Under the pieces are notes generated by a model that saw nothing but the letters and a program-made list of their open reading frames with translations, searched no databases and had not been told where the DNA came from. 64,000 nt of DNA, taken from the NCBI GenBank assembly GCA_022414725.1, contig CM039462.1:49369265-49433264 (forward strand). The letters are read 5' to 3'. The DNA is from Microglena sp. YARC. Its lineage: Eukaryota > Chlorophyta > Chlorophyceae > Chlamydomonadales > Chlamydomonadaceae. The stretch's first letter is position 1. Each line of letters starts with the position of its first letter. Made by a program: the position numbers and the translations under genes. Below are positions 37,481 to 47,264 of the stretch, piece after piece.

Positions 37481-38856
37481 AATGGCCATGTACTCGGGGC
37501 CAGCCACATCTGGATCCATCAAAAGCAAGCAGACATCGGCGTGACCAGCCTTCGCAGCCGCCCGCAAGGCCCTGCTGTTGACAGAGTTCGCCCGGGCCCT
37601 GAACTCAATTCCAGCAACCTCTGGATCCATCAGCAGCTTGCAGACATCTGCGTGACCTGCCTTGGCAGCCGCCAACAATGCTCTGCTGTCTCTAGAGTTC
37701 GCCCTGGCCCTGAACTCAATTCCAACCACCGCAGGATCCATCAGCAGCTTGCAGACATCTGCGTGACCGGCATTCGCAGCCAGCCACAATGCCCTGCTGT
37801 TGACAGAGTTCGCCCGGGCCCTGAACTCAATTCCAACCACCGCAGGATCCATCAGCAGCTTGCAGACATCTGCGTGACCTGCATTCGCAGCCGCCCCCAA
37901 GGCCCAGCTGTCTCTAGAGTTCGCCCTGGCCCTGAACTCAATTCCAACCACCGCAGGATCCATGAGCAGCTTGCAGACATCTGCGTGACCGGCATTCGCA
38001 GCCAGCCACAATGCCCTGCTGTTGACAGAGTTCGCCCGGGCCCTGAACTCAATTCCAACCACCGCAGGATCCATCAGCAGCTTGCAGACATCTGCGTGAC
38101 CTGCATTCGCAGCCGCCCCAAGGCCCAGCTGTCGTTAGAGTTCGCCCGTGCCCTGAACTCAATTCCAGCCACCTCTGGATCCATCAGCATCTTGCACACA
38201 TATGCGTGACCTTCCTTCGCAGCCAGCCACAAGGCCCTGCTGTTGAGAGAGTTCGCCCTAGCCCTGAACTCAATTCCAGCCACCGCTGGATCCATAAGCA
38301 TCTTGCAGACATCTGCGTGACCTTCCTTCGCAGCCAGCCACAAGGCCCTGCTGTCGCTAGAGTTCGCCACGGCCCTGTACTCAGGGCCAGCCGCCTCTGG
38401 ATCCATCAGCAGCTTGCAGACATCTGCGTGACCTGCATGGGCAGCCGCCATCAAGGACCAGCTTTCTCTAGAGTTCGCCCTGGCCCTGAACTCAATTCCA
38501 GCCACCGCTGGATCCATGAGCAGCTTGCAGACATCTGCATGACCTTCCTTGGCAGCCACATAGCGAAGCTTGTTTTCATTTTGGTTCGCCCTCAATTGTA
38601 GGGCCCCCTGAACCTGTACAAGAGGATTGGACACCAAGCATACTGCTAGAAGGTCGGAGCGCCCCCCTTTCGCCATCATCTCTCCAACTCTCTGTGGTGG
38701 TTGGATCAGTCCGGTAAGGGGCCATCCAGAAAAACTTTTGCACAGAGTTTTACACACTAATACAATCTTTGGGTTGGAAGAGAATAGGGCAATACGACCA
38801 AGAATGTCATGGGGACACGTAAGGAGTGGAAACGATGATCGCGTGTGCGACTGCAT
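37415..38856 (-). pseudogene. F-box-ankyrin protein, one frameshift
   Basis: ATG 38856 gives MQSHTRSSFPLLTCPHDILG and the F-box-like segment, then about 11 ankyrin repeats (GHADVCKLLMDPAVVGIEFR). A one-base shift near 38110-38120 (GCCGCCCCAAGG against GCCGCCCCCAAGG in other repeats) splits it into a 5' part and a 219-codon 3' part. The C-terminus (LLLMDPDVAGPEYMAIVNLD ... AAARPSPRGP) is the same as in the intact paralog at 41897-43450. With the C-run corrected it would be about 480 residues. A block from about 37700 to 38070 has four nearly identical repeats. Confidence 0.82.
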
Positions 38857-39215
38857 GTTCGATGAACATGTGTGTACAAGCGCACAGGATGGTATAAATA
38901 AACAATGAGTTGGGATAAACCCTATAAACCCTTGGTTGCACTTGCCTGGCGGTATCTGCAAGCGGCACTTGCCTGGAATGAAAGCGACAAGCGGCAAGCT
39001 GTAAGAGGCACTTGCCTGGCGGTATCTGCAAGCGGTGAGTGTAAGAGGAACTTGCCTGGCGGTATGCATTATGTTATCACGACACATGCCTTATCCTCAC
39101 ACACGCGTCGCTGCGGCTGCTGTCGAGATGTTGATACCCACCAACCACTCACTCATTCTCACGCGCGCACGCACGCACTCTATCACACGCAAACGGCGGA
39201 ACACTGTCGAATGTA
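38857..39215. repeat. Ankyrin upstream repeat, copy 1
   Basis: Shared with 43451-43775. It holds GGTATAAATAAACAATGAGT (TATA-like on the minus strand), CCTATAAACCC, three copies of CACTTGCCTGGCGGTATCTG or a close form, and CACACGCGTCGC. As it sits directly upstream of two ankyrin genes it may contain their promoter. Confidence 0.65.
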
Positions 39216-39236
39216 TTAGATAAATGAAGAAACTCC

Positions 39237-39350
39237 TTTATGTTGTTCTGAAATAAAGTGGGAATTATCAAATATGTCGGGAAATGGCAAGTATGAAAGA
39301 GGAATCGCGGGACCCCACGGAGTGGGGCAGGGGAATTCAGCTGCGGACTT
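39237..39350. mobile_element. TIR-1-like end and dispersed repeat
   Basis: TTGTTCTGAAATAAAGTGGG at 39241 is a degenerate TIR-1. It is followed by TATGAAAGAGGAATCGCGGG and GGAGTGGGGCAGGGGAATTC, matching 2770-2815. Confidence 0.5.
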
Positions 39351-39369
39351 TTCTCAACAACTGTATTAC

Positions 39370-39963
39370 TCAAGGCATTTTGGTACACAACACTTCCAGA
39401 GCCTGGAAAAACAACTTTTGGTCCTCGGCAGAGAGCGCCTTCACGACCACAGAAATACATCCGGTATTGAAAACAGTAGACAGTGTCAGCCCTAGCTTGA
39501 AGCCTCTCTCCCAACCCAAGCCCACCCCTATGGCTGGCAGCAGAATCGTTTCCAAAAGCTGCACCACTCGCTCTCCTCGAGCTCCTGCCTCAAACTGCTT
39601 GGCAAACCCTTCTACAACAACATTGGCCCAGACCTCCCAAACATGCGCCATGCCAGCAGATGCCTCCTCCGGCGCACTAAAACCAGACTTGGATTGCTGA
39701 TCCCCTTGCCTTCTCATTCGCCGCTCACTGTCATATTCCTTGCGGCTTTCGGTGTTCATCAACACGTTCTTCGCTTGCAGAATAACTCGTGTGCGGAGGG
39801 CAGCTGCTGTTCGTTCATCTTCAGATGCCAAAGGACCTAGCTTGTCGGGATGAACCCTGACCACTTGAATGCGAAACGCCCTCAGAATTTCTTGATCAAC
39901 AGCACCCTCATCAATGTCTAGAACATCGTACAGATCTGGAAACACATCACCCCAGTCCATCAT
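39370..39963 (-). CDS. J-domain (DnaJ-like) protein
   Basis: 197 residues from ATG 39963. Residues 8-75 are a J-domain: DLYDVLDIDEGAVDQEILRA, the invariant HPD at 38-40, and a helix IV ending NTESRKEYDSE. J-domains stimulate the ATPase of Hsp70. The C-terminal 110 residues lack the G/F-rich or zinc parts of type I and II J-proteins and contain a hydrophobic, Gly-rich segment (LLPAIGVGLGWERGFKLGLT) that might be a client or membrane-binding region. It is therefore a type III J-protein and would work with host Hsp70, for example in folding of viral proteins. Intact; no partner chaperone gene nearby. Confidence 0.85.
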   Translation of the reverse strand: MMDWGDVFPDLYDVLDIDEGAVDQEILRAFRIQVVRVHPDKLGPLASEDERTAAALRTRVILQAKNVLMNTESRKEYDSERRMRRQGDQQSKSGFSAPEEASAGMAHVWEVWANVVVEGFAKQFEAGARGERVVQLLETILLPAIGVGLGWERGFKLGLTLSTVFNTGCISVVVKALSAEDQKLFFQALEVLCTKMP

Positions 39964-40119
39964 CTGCTGAGGCCAGCATATGTTTTTTAGGATGCGATCG
40001 AAACCAATCTATCAATTGATCATATTGCAACGTGCATATAGCACGAACGTAATACGTATGCATTTTTCAGGTATTATTACCTACCGCTCTCATTATTTTT
40101 ATGGCAAGGCAAACACACC

Positions 40120-40200
40120 AAGCAAATTGTTTTCGGGGGGTAGATTTTTGCAGGGCTTTTTGTAGTTGTTTTCGGGGGTAGCTTTTTCCCGATCTGTCTC
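40120..40200 (+). repeat. TTGTTTTCGGGGG direct repeats upstream of a gene
   Basis: TTGTTTTCGGGGG(GG)TAG occurs at about 40127 and 40167, each followed by TTTTT, and a third GTTTTCAGG lies near 40219. They precede the start at 40250 by 30-130 bp and could be promoter elements. Confidence 0.35.
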
Positions 40201-40249
40201 ATTCCATTGAGTTTAACTGTTTTCAGGTGCATAAAAGGGTTCTAAGTTC

Positions 40250-41404
40250 ATGATGTCAACTGCGGCCGCTGCAACGCTGGCAGAGAAGGCGTGTTGTCAT
40301 CATATCACTGTAGTTCATTGCACAATGTGGATGTGCGGTTGCTTACTACCACTGAGTATCAGATTGATGCTAGCTTCTTCTAGGATTAGACGCTGCTCTG
40401 GACACGGTGATTTCAAGACTGCTACTAGGGCATTTCTAGTTTTGCTCGAGACAGCCACACCGTATGCTGTTTCACCTGTGATTATGCGCAAAGCATCAAA
40501 GGGGGTTGCGAGGATGCTACAGTTTTACAACAAAATTACGACTGAGCTTACATTGGACATGAACGGTGTTTCTTGCTTGATCGCCAGCATGCCCACCGTC
40601 TTTCTGAGCACTGCGCTTAATGCGTGTGGTCGGCAGGTCAGCATAGGTACCGACAAGGTCAGCCCACAGTTCCACCAGCTGTACACCCACATGTTCATTC
40701 GGACATGTAATGAGCGTACACATGAACACTGTCATCTGGTGGGACTGGTCAGTCTCTTCATTGCAACTCGTTCCCAGTCCCAGATGCTTGCCGTCATAGA
40801 TGCACTCAGTCAAGACGGTCTTGGAAATCTGTTTCGACTTTTAGCTGAACTACCAGCTAAGATACCCATACCATGCATCGATGTGTTCATCCATGTGGCC
40901 AATGAATGTGTAGCGACAGCACATCTGCCAGCAGGGGTGGAGGATCTCTTTATCCGGTCCGCGATTGCAATCCTGCTAGACAATGAGACAGCGGGGGCCA
41001 CTGTTGCATCAATTTCAAAAACGATGCTGCGTGTAGCAATAGCCGAGCCTTCTTACGCCCAGGCCATGGCAACAGCACTTGAACCGCACATGGCTGTCGC
41101 GCCAACGCTTAAGCTTGCTCGTGATCTGCTTCTGAATCCATGCTCTATTCATTTACCCGATTATGCACTGAGACAATTGGGGATGCGCCAGTCTCTTCAT
41201 GACAGGGTACGCATATTATGCGAATTGATAACCTTGGATGTCCCTGCGGAAGCAGTGCTACCACTCACGCAGACACTGCCCTCGCATAGTGGTGGTAGGT
41301 TAGTGGACATAAACGGCGTGGATGGACTGCAAAATAGACTTTGCGACCATGTGTGCGATACAAGTAAAGCGAAAATTCAGGCGGCTACAAATTTTGTTGT
41401 GTGA
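40250..41404 (+). CDS. Hypothetical helical protein, 384 residues
   Basis: ATG 40250, or 40253. A long, mostly helical protein with Ala and Leu in repeated helix patterns (LLAELPAKIPIPCIDVFIHV, LFIRSAIAILLDNETAGATV, TALEPHMAVAPTLKLARDLL), suggestive of an ARM/HEAT-like helical solenoid. I do not recognise a family. No signal peptide is convincing, although residues 20-45 are hydrophobic (VVHCTMWMCGCLLPLSIRLM). A frame from 41322 to 41720 overlaps its end and looks coding (RRLQILLCEMVNQHGAHHPG, LLVWLCTVAVEFKPSIDRIS), so the gene may really continue to about 41720 after a one-base shift. Confidence 0.6.
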   Translation: MMSTAAAATLAEKACCHHITVVHCTMWMCGCLLPLSIRLMLASSRIRRCSGHGDFKTATRAFLVLLETATPYAVSPVIMRKASKGVARMLQFYNKITTELTLDMNGVSCLIASMPTVFLSTALNACGRQVSIGTDKVSPQFHQLYTHMFIRTCNERTHEHCHLVGLVSLFIATRSQSQMLAVIDALSQDGLGNLFRLLAELPAKIPIPCIDVFIHVANECVATAHLPAGVEDLFIRSAIAILLDNETAGATVASISKTMLRVAIAEPSYAQAMATALEPHMAVAPTLKLARDLLLNPCSIHLPDYALRQLGMRQSLHDRVRILCELITLDVPAEAVLPLTQTLPSHSGGRLVDINGVDGLQNRLCDHVCDTSKAKIQAATNFVV

Positions 41405-41720
41405 AATGGTCAACCAACATGGAGCGCACCATCCTGGTGCCCAACTCCTTGTATGGCTCTGCACAGTTGCTGTAGAGTTCAAGCCAAGTATCGACCGTAT
41501 CAGCACCGCTATGGGAATACGCATCCTTTTTAGCAGCAGCTTCGGCTACTCACACATGGTCACAATGACTAACTTGGGCATTGGTAACTTAGCATGCGTG
41601 TATCCTCAAACACAGTTGGGTAAACGGCGACGACGATATGCACTGTTGGATGCTCTTTTACGAATAATTTTCGTACACTGCAAAAGCAGTCAAAAGCGAA
41701 CGGAGGAAATGATCGGATAA
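41322..41720 (+). pseudogene. Possible frameshifted 3' part of the preceding gene
   Basis: Open in another frame for 132 codons, overlapping the end of the 384-codon gene by about 80 bp. Its helical composition continues the style of that protein. If the shift is an error, the full protein is about 470 residues. The last codons run into the dispersed repeat beginning near 41697, so the natural C-terminus may be lost. Confidence 0.4.
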
Positions 41721-41829
41721 CGCACGCACGGCGGCGGATGTTGCTGGCCACTCGCACTCGTATTGTCACGACACATGACGCATCATCCATCCTCACACAG
41801 CCTTACACACGCGAATCTCTCCACGGATC

Positions 41830-41960
41830 CAGGGAGGCGCCGGCTCCGTCACCTTCAGAGCCATGCAGGGCATGGCACTGCATAGCCGGACCTGCGTCAG
41901 GGTCCTCTCGGAGAGGGGCGTGCCGCTGCCAGAGGAACTACGGACGCACTGTCAAGATTC
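41830..41960 (+). repeat. Copy of the 37340-37470 gene fragment
   Basis: GGAGGCGCCGGCTCCGTCAC, CTTCAGAGCCATGCAGGGCA and CTCTCGGAGAGGGGCGTGCC match 37350-37460 almost exactly. Both copies touch the 3' end of an ankyrin gene on the other strand, whose last codons read through them. This marks the boundary of an ankyrin segmental duplication of about 2 kb. Confidence 0.75.
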
Positions 41961-43450
41961 ACAATGGCCATGTACTCGGGGCCAGCCACATCTGGATCCA
42001 TCAAAAGCAAGCAGACATCGGCGTGACCAGCCTTCGCAGCCACCATCAAGGCCCAGCTGTCGTTAGAGTTCGCCTGGGCCCTGAACTCCATTCCAGCAAC
42101 CTCTGGATCCATCAGCAGCTTGCAGACATCTGCGTGACCTGCCTTGGCAGCCGCATACAATGCCCTGCTGTCTAAAGTGTACGCCCTGGCCCTTAACTCA
42201 ATTCCAGCCACCGCTGGATCCATCAGCAGCTTGCAGACATCTGCGTGACCTGCATGGGCAGCCAGCCACAATGCCCAGCTGTCGCTAGAATTCGCCCTGG
42301 CCCTGAACTCAAGTCCAGCCACCGCAGGATCCATCAGCAGCTTGCAGACATCTGCGTGACCTGCATTCGCAGCCGCCCCCAAGGCCCAGCTGCCGTTAGA
42401 GTTCGCCAGGGCCCTGAACTCAATTCCAGCCACCTCTGGATCCATCAGCATCTTGCACACATATGCGTGACCTTCCTTCGCAGCCAGCCACAAGGCCCTG
42501 CTGTTGAGAGAGTTCGCCCTAGCCCTGAACTCAATTCCAGCCACCGCTGGATCCATAAGCATCTTGCAGACATCTGCGTGACCTGCATGGGCAGCCACCT
42601 GCAAGGCCCAGCTGTCGCTAGAGTTCGCCACGGCCCTGTACTCAATTCCAGCAACCTCTGGATCCATCAGCAGCTTGCAGACATCTGCGTGACCTGAATT
42701 GGCAGCCTCACGCAAGGCCCTGCTGTCGCTAGAGTTCGCCCTGGCCCTGAACTCAATTCCAGCCACCGCTGGATCCATGAGCAGCTTGCAGACATCTGCG
42801 TGACCTCCATAGGCAGCCACACGCAAGGCCCAGCTGTCGACAGAGTTAGCCACGGCCCTGTACTCAATTCCAGCCACCGCTGGATCCATCAGCAGCTTGC
42901 AGACATCTGCGTGACCTGCATTGGCAGCCAGCCGCAAGACCCAGCTGTTGACAGAGTTCGCCCTGGCCCTGAACTCAATTCCAGTCACCTCTGGATCCAT
43001 CAGCAGCTTGCAGACATCTGCGTGACCTCCATAGGCAGCCTCACGCAAGGCAAAGCTGTTGACAGAGTTAGCCAGGGCCCTGAACTCAATTCCAGCCACC
43101 GCTGGATCCATCAGCAGCTTGCAGACATCTGCGTGACCGGCCTTGGCAGCCACATAGAGAAGCTCGTTTTCATTTTGGTTCGCCCTCAATTGTAGGGCCC
43201 CCTTAACCTGTACAAGTGGATTGGACACCAAGCATACTGCTAGAAGGTCGGAGCGCCCCCCTTTCGCCATCATCTCTCCAACTCGCTGTGGTGGTTGGAT
43301 CAGTCCGGTAAGGGGCCATCCAGAAAATCTTTTGCACAGAGTTTTACAAACTAATACAATCTTTGGGTTGGAAGAGAATAGGGCAATACGACCAAGAATG
43401 TCATGGGGACACGCAAGGAGTGGAAACGATGATCGCGTGTTCGACTGCAT
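41897..43450 (-). CDS. F-box-ankyrin protein, intact, largest member
   Basis: 517 residues from ATG 43450 (MQSNTRSSFPLLACPHDILG). F-box-like residues 10-45 (PHDILGRIALFSSNPKIVLVCKTLCKRF), the conserved linker LTGLIQPPQRVGEMMAKGGR and about 12 ankyrin repeats of 37-38 residues (GHADVCKLLMDPAVAGIEFR). The end (YMAIVNLDSASVVPLAAARP) reads into copied DNA of another gene and may not be the original C-terminus. It is the only unbroken member of this subfamily apart from 17246-18490. By analogy with poxvirus and giant-virus F-box-ankyrin proteins it should feed host proteins to the SCF ubiquitin ligase. Its upstream repeat contains a TATA-like TTTATTTATACC on the coding strand. Confidence 0.87.
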   Translation of the reverse strand: MQSNTRSSFPLLACPHDILGRIALFSSNPKIVLVCKTLCKRFSGWPLTGLIQPPQRVGEMMAKGGRSDLLAVCLVSNPLVQVKGALQLRANQNENELLYVAAKAGHADVCKLLMDPAVAGIEFRALANSVNSFALREAAYGGHADVCKLLMDPEVTGIEFRARANSVNSWVLRLAANAGHADVCKLLMDPAVAGIEYRAVANSVDSWALRVAAYGGHADVCKLLMDPAVAGIEFRARANSSDSRALREAANSGHADVCKLLMDPEVAGIEYRAVANSSDSWALQVAAHAGHADVCKMLMDPAVAGIEFRARANSLNSRALWLAAKEGHAYVCKMLMDPEVAGIEFRALANSNGSWALGAAANAGHADVCKLLMDPAVAGLEFRARANSSDSWALWLAAHAGHADVCKLLMDPAVAGIELRARAYTLDSRALYAAAKAGHADVCKLLMDPEVAGMEFRAQANSNDSWALMVAAKAGHADVCLLLMDPDVAGPEYMAIVNLDSASVVPLAAARPSPRGP

Positions 43451-43775
43451 GTTCGATGAACATGTGTGTACAGGATGGTATAAATAAACAATGAGTTGGG
43501 ATAAACCCTATAAACCCTTGGTTGCACTTGACTGGCGGTATCTGCAAGCGGCACTTGCCTGGAATGAAAGCGGCAAGCTGTAAGAGCCACTTGCCTGGCG
43601 GTATCTGCAAGCGGTGAGTGTAAGAGGAACTTGCCTGGCGGTATGCATTATGTTATCACGACACATGCCGCATCCTCACACACGCGTCGCGGCGGCTGCT
43701 GTCGAGATGTTGATACCCACCAACCACTCACTCATTCTCACGCAAACGGCGGAACACTGTCGAATGTATCAGGCA
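43451..43775. repeat. Ankyrin upstream repeat, copy 2
   Basis: Matches 38857-39215: the same GGTATAAATAAACAATGAGT, CACTTGCCTGGCGGTATCTG units, CACACGCGTCGC and CACCAACCACTCACTCATTC. The upstream repeat and the ankyrin gene have been duplicated together. Confidence 0.75.
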
Positions 43776-43948
43776 TGCCCAATCCTTGTGTATTGCTGGA
43801 GGTACGATCGCCGGGAATCATAAAGGACCTCCTCGCCCCGAGCATGCATATTCTCCTCACCATCCTCTTCACTACTGCGTTATTATGCACATAATAATGG
43901 TTTAAACGGCGCGCATTGGGATATCATAAGAGCAGCTCGACAGCGATC

Positions 43949-44842
43949 ATGGCGCACATGACAACCAATGTCGTGTACGCGTTGGTTGAGCACAAGTTCA
44001 TTCAGAAAGATGAGATCGTCGTCAAGGTGGGCAGGACGTCGAAGCCCTTTGGTCAGCGACTTTCTCAGTACCCGAAGAACTCAAAGATGATATTCGCAAT
44101 CCACGTACTTAATCCGCATGCTTGTGTGGAGGCTGAGACTGCCCTGCTCCGGTACCTTAGCGGAGACCCTCGAGTCAAGCACCGTCTAGACGTTGGATAC
44201 GAGTACTACCAACTTGACGCGGGTGATGCAGGTGCCGTCTTTCGGGAGATGGCCGATGTCGTATTCCAGTACGTGTGGACAGGTGGCGTCGACAACCTTG
44301 ATTGCTGCACCGAGGACGTGCCACCCATCTTTGATGTTGTTGAGCGAGAGAAGGAGAGAGAGAAGACTGTCTCTCGAATGGTCGCCAAGATATTCGAGAA
44401 CGTCTTGAGGAGCAATACCCCACGTTCCGTGGAGGTACTTGCATCTCTTCTGTGCCCTGAGTTGCAGCGCCCATTTCGTGGCGTGACGTTGCACCCCGAT
44501 CTTCTGAAGATCGTGTTGATAGAGGAGACATCAAATGGTATCAAAACAACGAAAACAAACCTGAACTCCTCGATCAAATCATTTCAGACTACAACGTTTT
44601 GTACGGAACCATGGCCTTTCAGAATTTTGCAATCAAATCATGCAATGTACCCAAATCTTCTCAACCATGACAATGTCCGAAGATGCCGATTTGTGTATTT
44701 GCTGGAATGTGACATTTTAATACCAATCGTTTTCTCCCACCACATGTATCATCTGTCCAATAAGATGCATGCCTCCTCCGCGAAAACGGCGGGACACTGT
44801 CGACACCTACGTCGCACTCCACAGGGTTCGAAAACGTTATGA
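43949..44842 (+). pseudogene. T5orf172 protein, copy C, with replaced C-terminus
   Basis: From ATG 43949 (MAHMTTN) it encodes the whole N-terminal domain (VVYALVEHKF, VVKVGRTSKP, ACVEAETALL, YEYYQLDAGD) and, without the frameshift of copy A, the following helical part (EREKEREKTVSRMVAKIFEN, LLCPELQRPFRGVTLHPDLL). At 44530, after IVLIEET, similarity to copy A stops abruptly and the frame runs through about 100 unrelated codons to 44842. The N-terminal 195 residues are probably functional; the tail is likely an artefact of a recombination breakpoint. Compared with copy A it shows the frame expected at the C-run, supporting that the break in copy A is a simple base error or mutation. Confidence 0.75.
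44530..44670 (+). pseudogene. 3' fragment of an unknown gene joined to T5orf172 copy C
   Basis: In a frame different from that of copy C the DNA encodes KWYQNNENKPELLDQIISDY, NVLYGTMAFQNFAIKSCNVP and then a stop near 44668. This looks like the true C-terminus of a different gene brought next to copy C at the 44530 breakpoint. No match recognised. Confidence 0.4.
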
Positions 44843-44994
44843 TATCTTATGAAGAGTTTGAGCATCCCGGCAAGCTCACGGTGTCAAGGAGCCCGCACCA
44901 AGCTGCCATGGATGATGTCATGTGTAGCGTTTTTTCACGGACCCAACGTCTTGCGCATCGTGGCAGACAACATGGGTTTCGAATACCGAAATAA
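44839..44994 (+). CDS. Small ORF, 51 codons, unknown
   Basis: ATG 44839 to TAA 44992-44994 (MISYEEFEHPGKLTVSRSPH ...). Basic C-terminus. Could be a small gene or a stub; no family recognised. Confidence 0.25.
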   Translation: MISYEEFEHPGKLTVSRSPHQAAMDDVMCSVFSRTQRLAHRGRQHGFRIPK

Positions 44995-45004
44995 ATAGCT
45001 TGGT

Positions 45005-45065
45005 TTTACATAAGCGCAAACCCCAACATAACGTGGGATATTATACGAGATAATCCATATAAAAT
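45005..45065 (+). pseudogene. Remnant of an NPDKPWDW repeat
   Basis: The DNA just before the next gene encodes ISANPNITWDIIRDNPYKI and stops. It is a single leftover repeat unit, so the locus once held more of this family. Confidence 0.6.
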
Positions 45066-46251
45066 ATGATTACAGCGGAAATAAATAGCCACATCTCGAG
45101 ACGGGTCAAATGTATGGAACACAAGTGGGATTGGTGTTTATTGAGTTATAATCCATGTTTGACGCTGGAAGTTATCGAATGCTATCCAGACAAACCATGG
45201 AATTGGTACTGGGTCAGCAGAAACCCCTGCATAACATGGGATATTATACAAGCCAACCCAGATAAACCATGGGACTGGCGTGGATTGAGCGCAAACCCAA
45301 ATTTCATATGGGATATTATTAAAGCCAACCCTGATAAACAATGGGACTGGCGTGAATTTAGCGCAAACCCACATATCACATGGGATATGATACAAACCAA
45401 CCCAGATAAACCATGGGATTGGTATAATATCAGCAAAAACCCTAGCGTCAAATGGTTTATTGTCAAAGCCAACCCCGACAAACCATGGAACTGGTGTGGA
45501 TTGAGCGCAAACCCCAGCATCACATGGGAGATTATACAAGACAACCCTGATAAACCATGGGATTGTTTTTTTTTATTAGCAAAAACCCCAATCTCACATG
45601 GAATATTATACAATCCAACCCAGATAAACAATGGAATTGGAACTGGATCAGCGCAAACCCCAACATCTCTTGGGATGGTGTACAAGCCAACCCTGATAAA
45701 CCATGGGATTGGTACTGGATCAGCGCAAACCCAATATCACATGGGATATTGTGCAATCCAACCCCGACAAACCATGGAATTGGACCTGGATCAGCGCAAA
45801 CCCCAATATCACTTGGGATATTATACAAGCCAACCCCAACAAAAAATGGATTTGGTACTGGGTCAGCAGAAACCCCAACATCACATGGGATATTATCCAA
45901 GCCTACCCCGACAACCCATGGGATTGGTACTGGATCAGCAAAACCCTACATATCCCATGTGATATTATCAAAGCCAACCCCGACAAACCATGGGATTGGC
46001 GTGGATTGAGCGCAAACCCCAATATCACGTGGGATGTTATCGTAGAAAACCTCGATAACCCATGGAATTGGTATGAGTTGAGCTCAAACCCCAATATGTT
46101 GTTATCTACCCAAGACATTTGCGATATCATACGTAGATGTAGAGCAGCAAGAACCATTCAGAAAATATGGCGATACGTCAATACAAACCCGAGTTATAAT
46201 GTATGTCAACACAGGCTCTTTAGGGAATATAATGAAATGGTTTATTATTAA
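45066..46251 (+). pseudogene. NPDKPWDW tryptophan-repeat protein, two frameshifts
   Basis: From ATG 45066 (MITAEINSHISRRVKCMEHK) about 13 tandem repeats of 28 residues follow: NPNITWDIIQANPDKPWDWYWIS and variants. The frame changes at the T-run near 45564-45571 and again near 45728, so three frames are used; together they give about 395 residues. The C-terminus is non-repeat (LLSTQDICDIIRRCRAARTI QKIWRY) and has an IQ-like helix. This repeat is known from several giant-virus groups, but its function is not established; regular Trp, Pro and Asp spacing suggests a stacked solenoid. Paralogs, all broken, lie at 33335 and 57793-58777. Confidence 0.82.
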
Positions 46252-46541
46252 ATTATTATTATCTTTTCAAATCGGGCCACTCAAAATCGTACTCCTCGTC
46301 CACACGACGCCACGGTGGCTTGCGCAGCCTCATCAATGCGGATCATGTAGTCGAGTCAGCCACTCGTCTGTATATCCCGGTGTCTCACATGCAGAAGCAG
46401 GGGGCACACAAGCCAAGCTCACCTATTCTCTATGCATGACGAATGCAGGTTGAAACAAATAACCTCGCATCTCGTTGTTTGCCCCCACAAGATGCAAGGA
46501 GGATCCGTTGAAACACACGCATGTGGCCGCGAATGGCGTCC
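46252..46541. other. Intergenic with dispersed repeat
   Basis: 46290-46345 (TCCTCGTCCACACGACGCCA, CGGTGGCTTGCGCAGCCTCA) recurs at 57512-57565 and in degenerate form at 38-62. No gene recognised. Confidence 0.45.
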
Positions 46542-47264
46542 TCAATCCCAGAGTAACAACATTGAAATGTACCTGGTATCCATGATGCTGCCGATCGCTT
46601 TCACAAATGCATTCAGTGTTTGCGAGTCCAAGACAGCGTCATCGGTTGCAAAGATGAACATGCACCGTCGAAGTTGGTTGTTGTTATTGATCCCTCTCAG
46701 TGGGTTGAGGCCATCGGAAGGCCTCGCACCGCAAAATAACATGAAAGGCAGAACTGTTCCTCTATGATGCATTGTCGCATGTGACACATCCTCCAGTGAC
46801 ACCTTCGCACCGTTGGTCAGAACGAGCTGACCGGAGGATCCATGACCACACAAGACGATCACGAGCACCGAGTCATCATGTGAGTTTGCCACGTGATCAT
46901 CAAACAGATCCATCAGCTCCACCTTCAAGTGCCCCGGAAGCACAACGACATGAAAGTCGAGTGGGTGCAAAAAGCGAACCCACGTGCTGTGGTGATCTGG
47001 TATATCCAAACCATCCACATTCTTGCCCAACATGGTTCTTGCTTCACGCATGTGAACCCACAAAGTCCTCTGAATGTGATCCCTAGGAACATAATTGTAA
47101 TCCACATACAACAGAAGTGCCTTGTTTCTGGATGATGAAGAGGGAGATTCGGTTGCTGATGGATGGGGAAGAGTGAGAGTCGGTTGCTCATGTTCATGGC
47201 GGCAAAATTGATGATGATCTGCCTCTTCTTCATCATCATCAAACTGCGGGAGACGCCAACGCAT
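46542..47264 (-). CDS. Caspase-fold (metacaspase-like) peptidase
   Basis: 240 residues from ATG 47264; an in-frame GTG lies further upstream at 47321. The catalytic pair of clan CD peptidases is visible: His 141 in VLVIVLCGHGSSGQLVL and Cys 178 in LPFMLFCGARPSD, each after a hydrophobic strand and at normal spacing for a p20 domain. Strand 1 is ALLLYVDYNYV. The usual DxCxSG around the Cys is altered, so substrate choice may differ from plant and fungal metacaspases. The N-terminal 50 residues are acidic, His-rich and Ser-rich (FDDDEEEADHHQF, SSSS) and could be a prodomain. C14 peptidases in viruses of algae and protists are thought to interfere with host cell death; that role is inferred here. 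Confidence 0.72.
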   Translation of the reverse strand: MRWRLPQFDDDEEEADHHQFCRHEHEQPTLTLPHPSATESPSSSSRNKALLLYVDYNYVPRDHIQRTLWVHMREARTMLGKNVDGLDIPDHHSTWVRFLHPLDFHVVVLPGHLKVELMDLFDDHVANSHDDSVLVIVLCGHGSSGQLVLTNGAKVSLEDVSHATMHHRGTVLPFMLFCGARPSDGLNPLRGINNNNQLRRCMFIFATDDAVLDSQTLNAFVKAIGSIMDTRYISMLLLWD

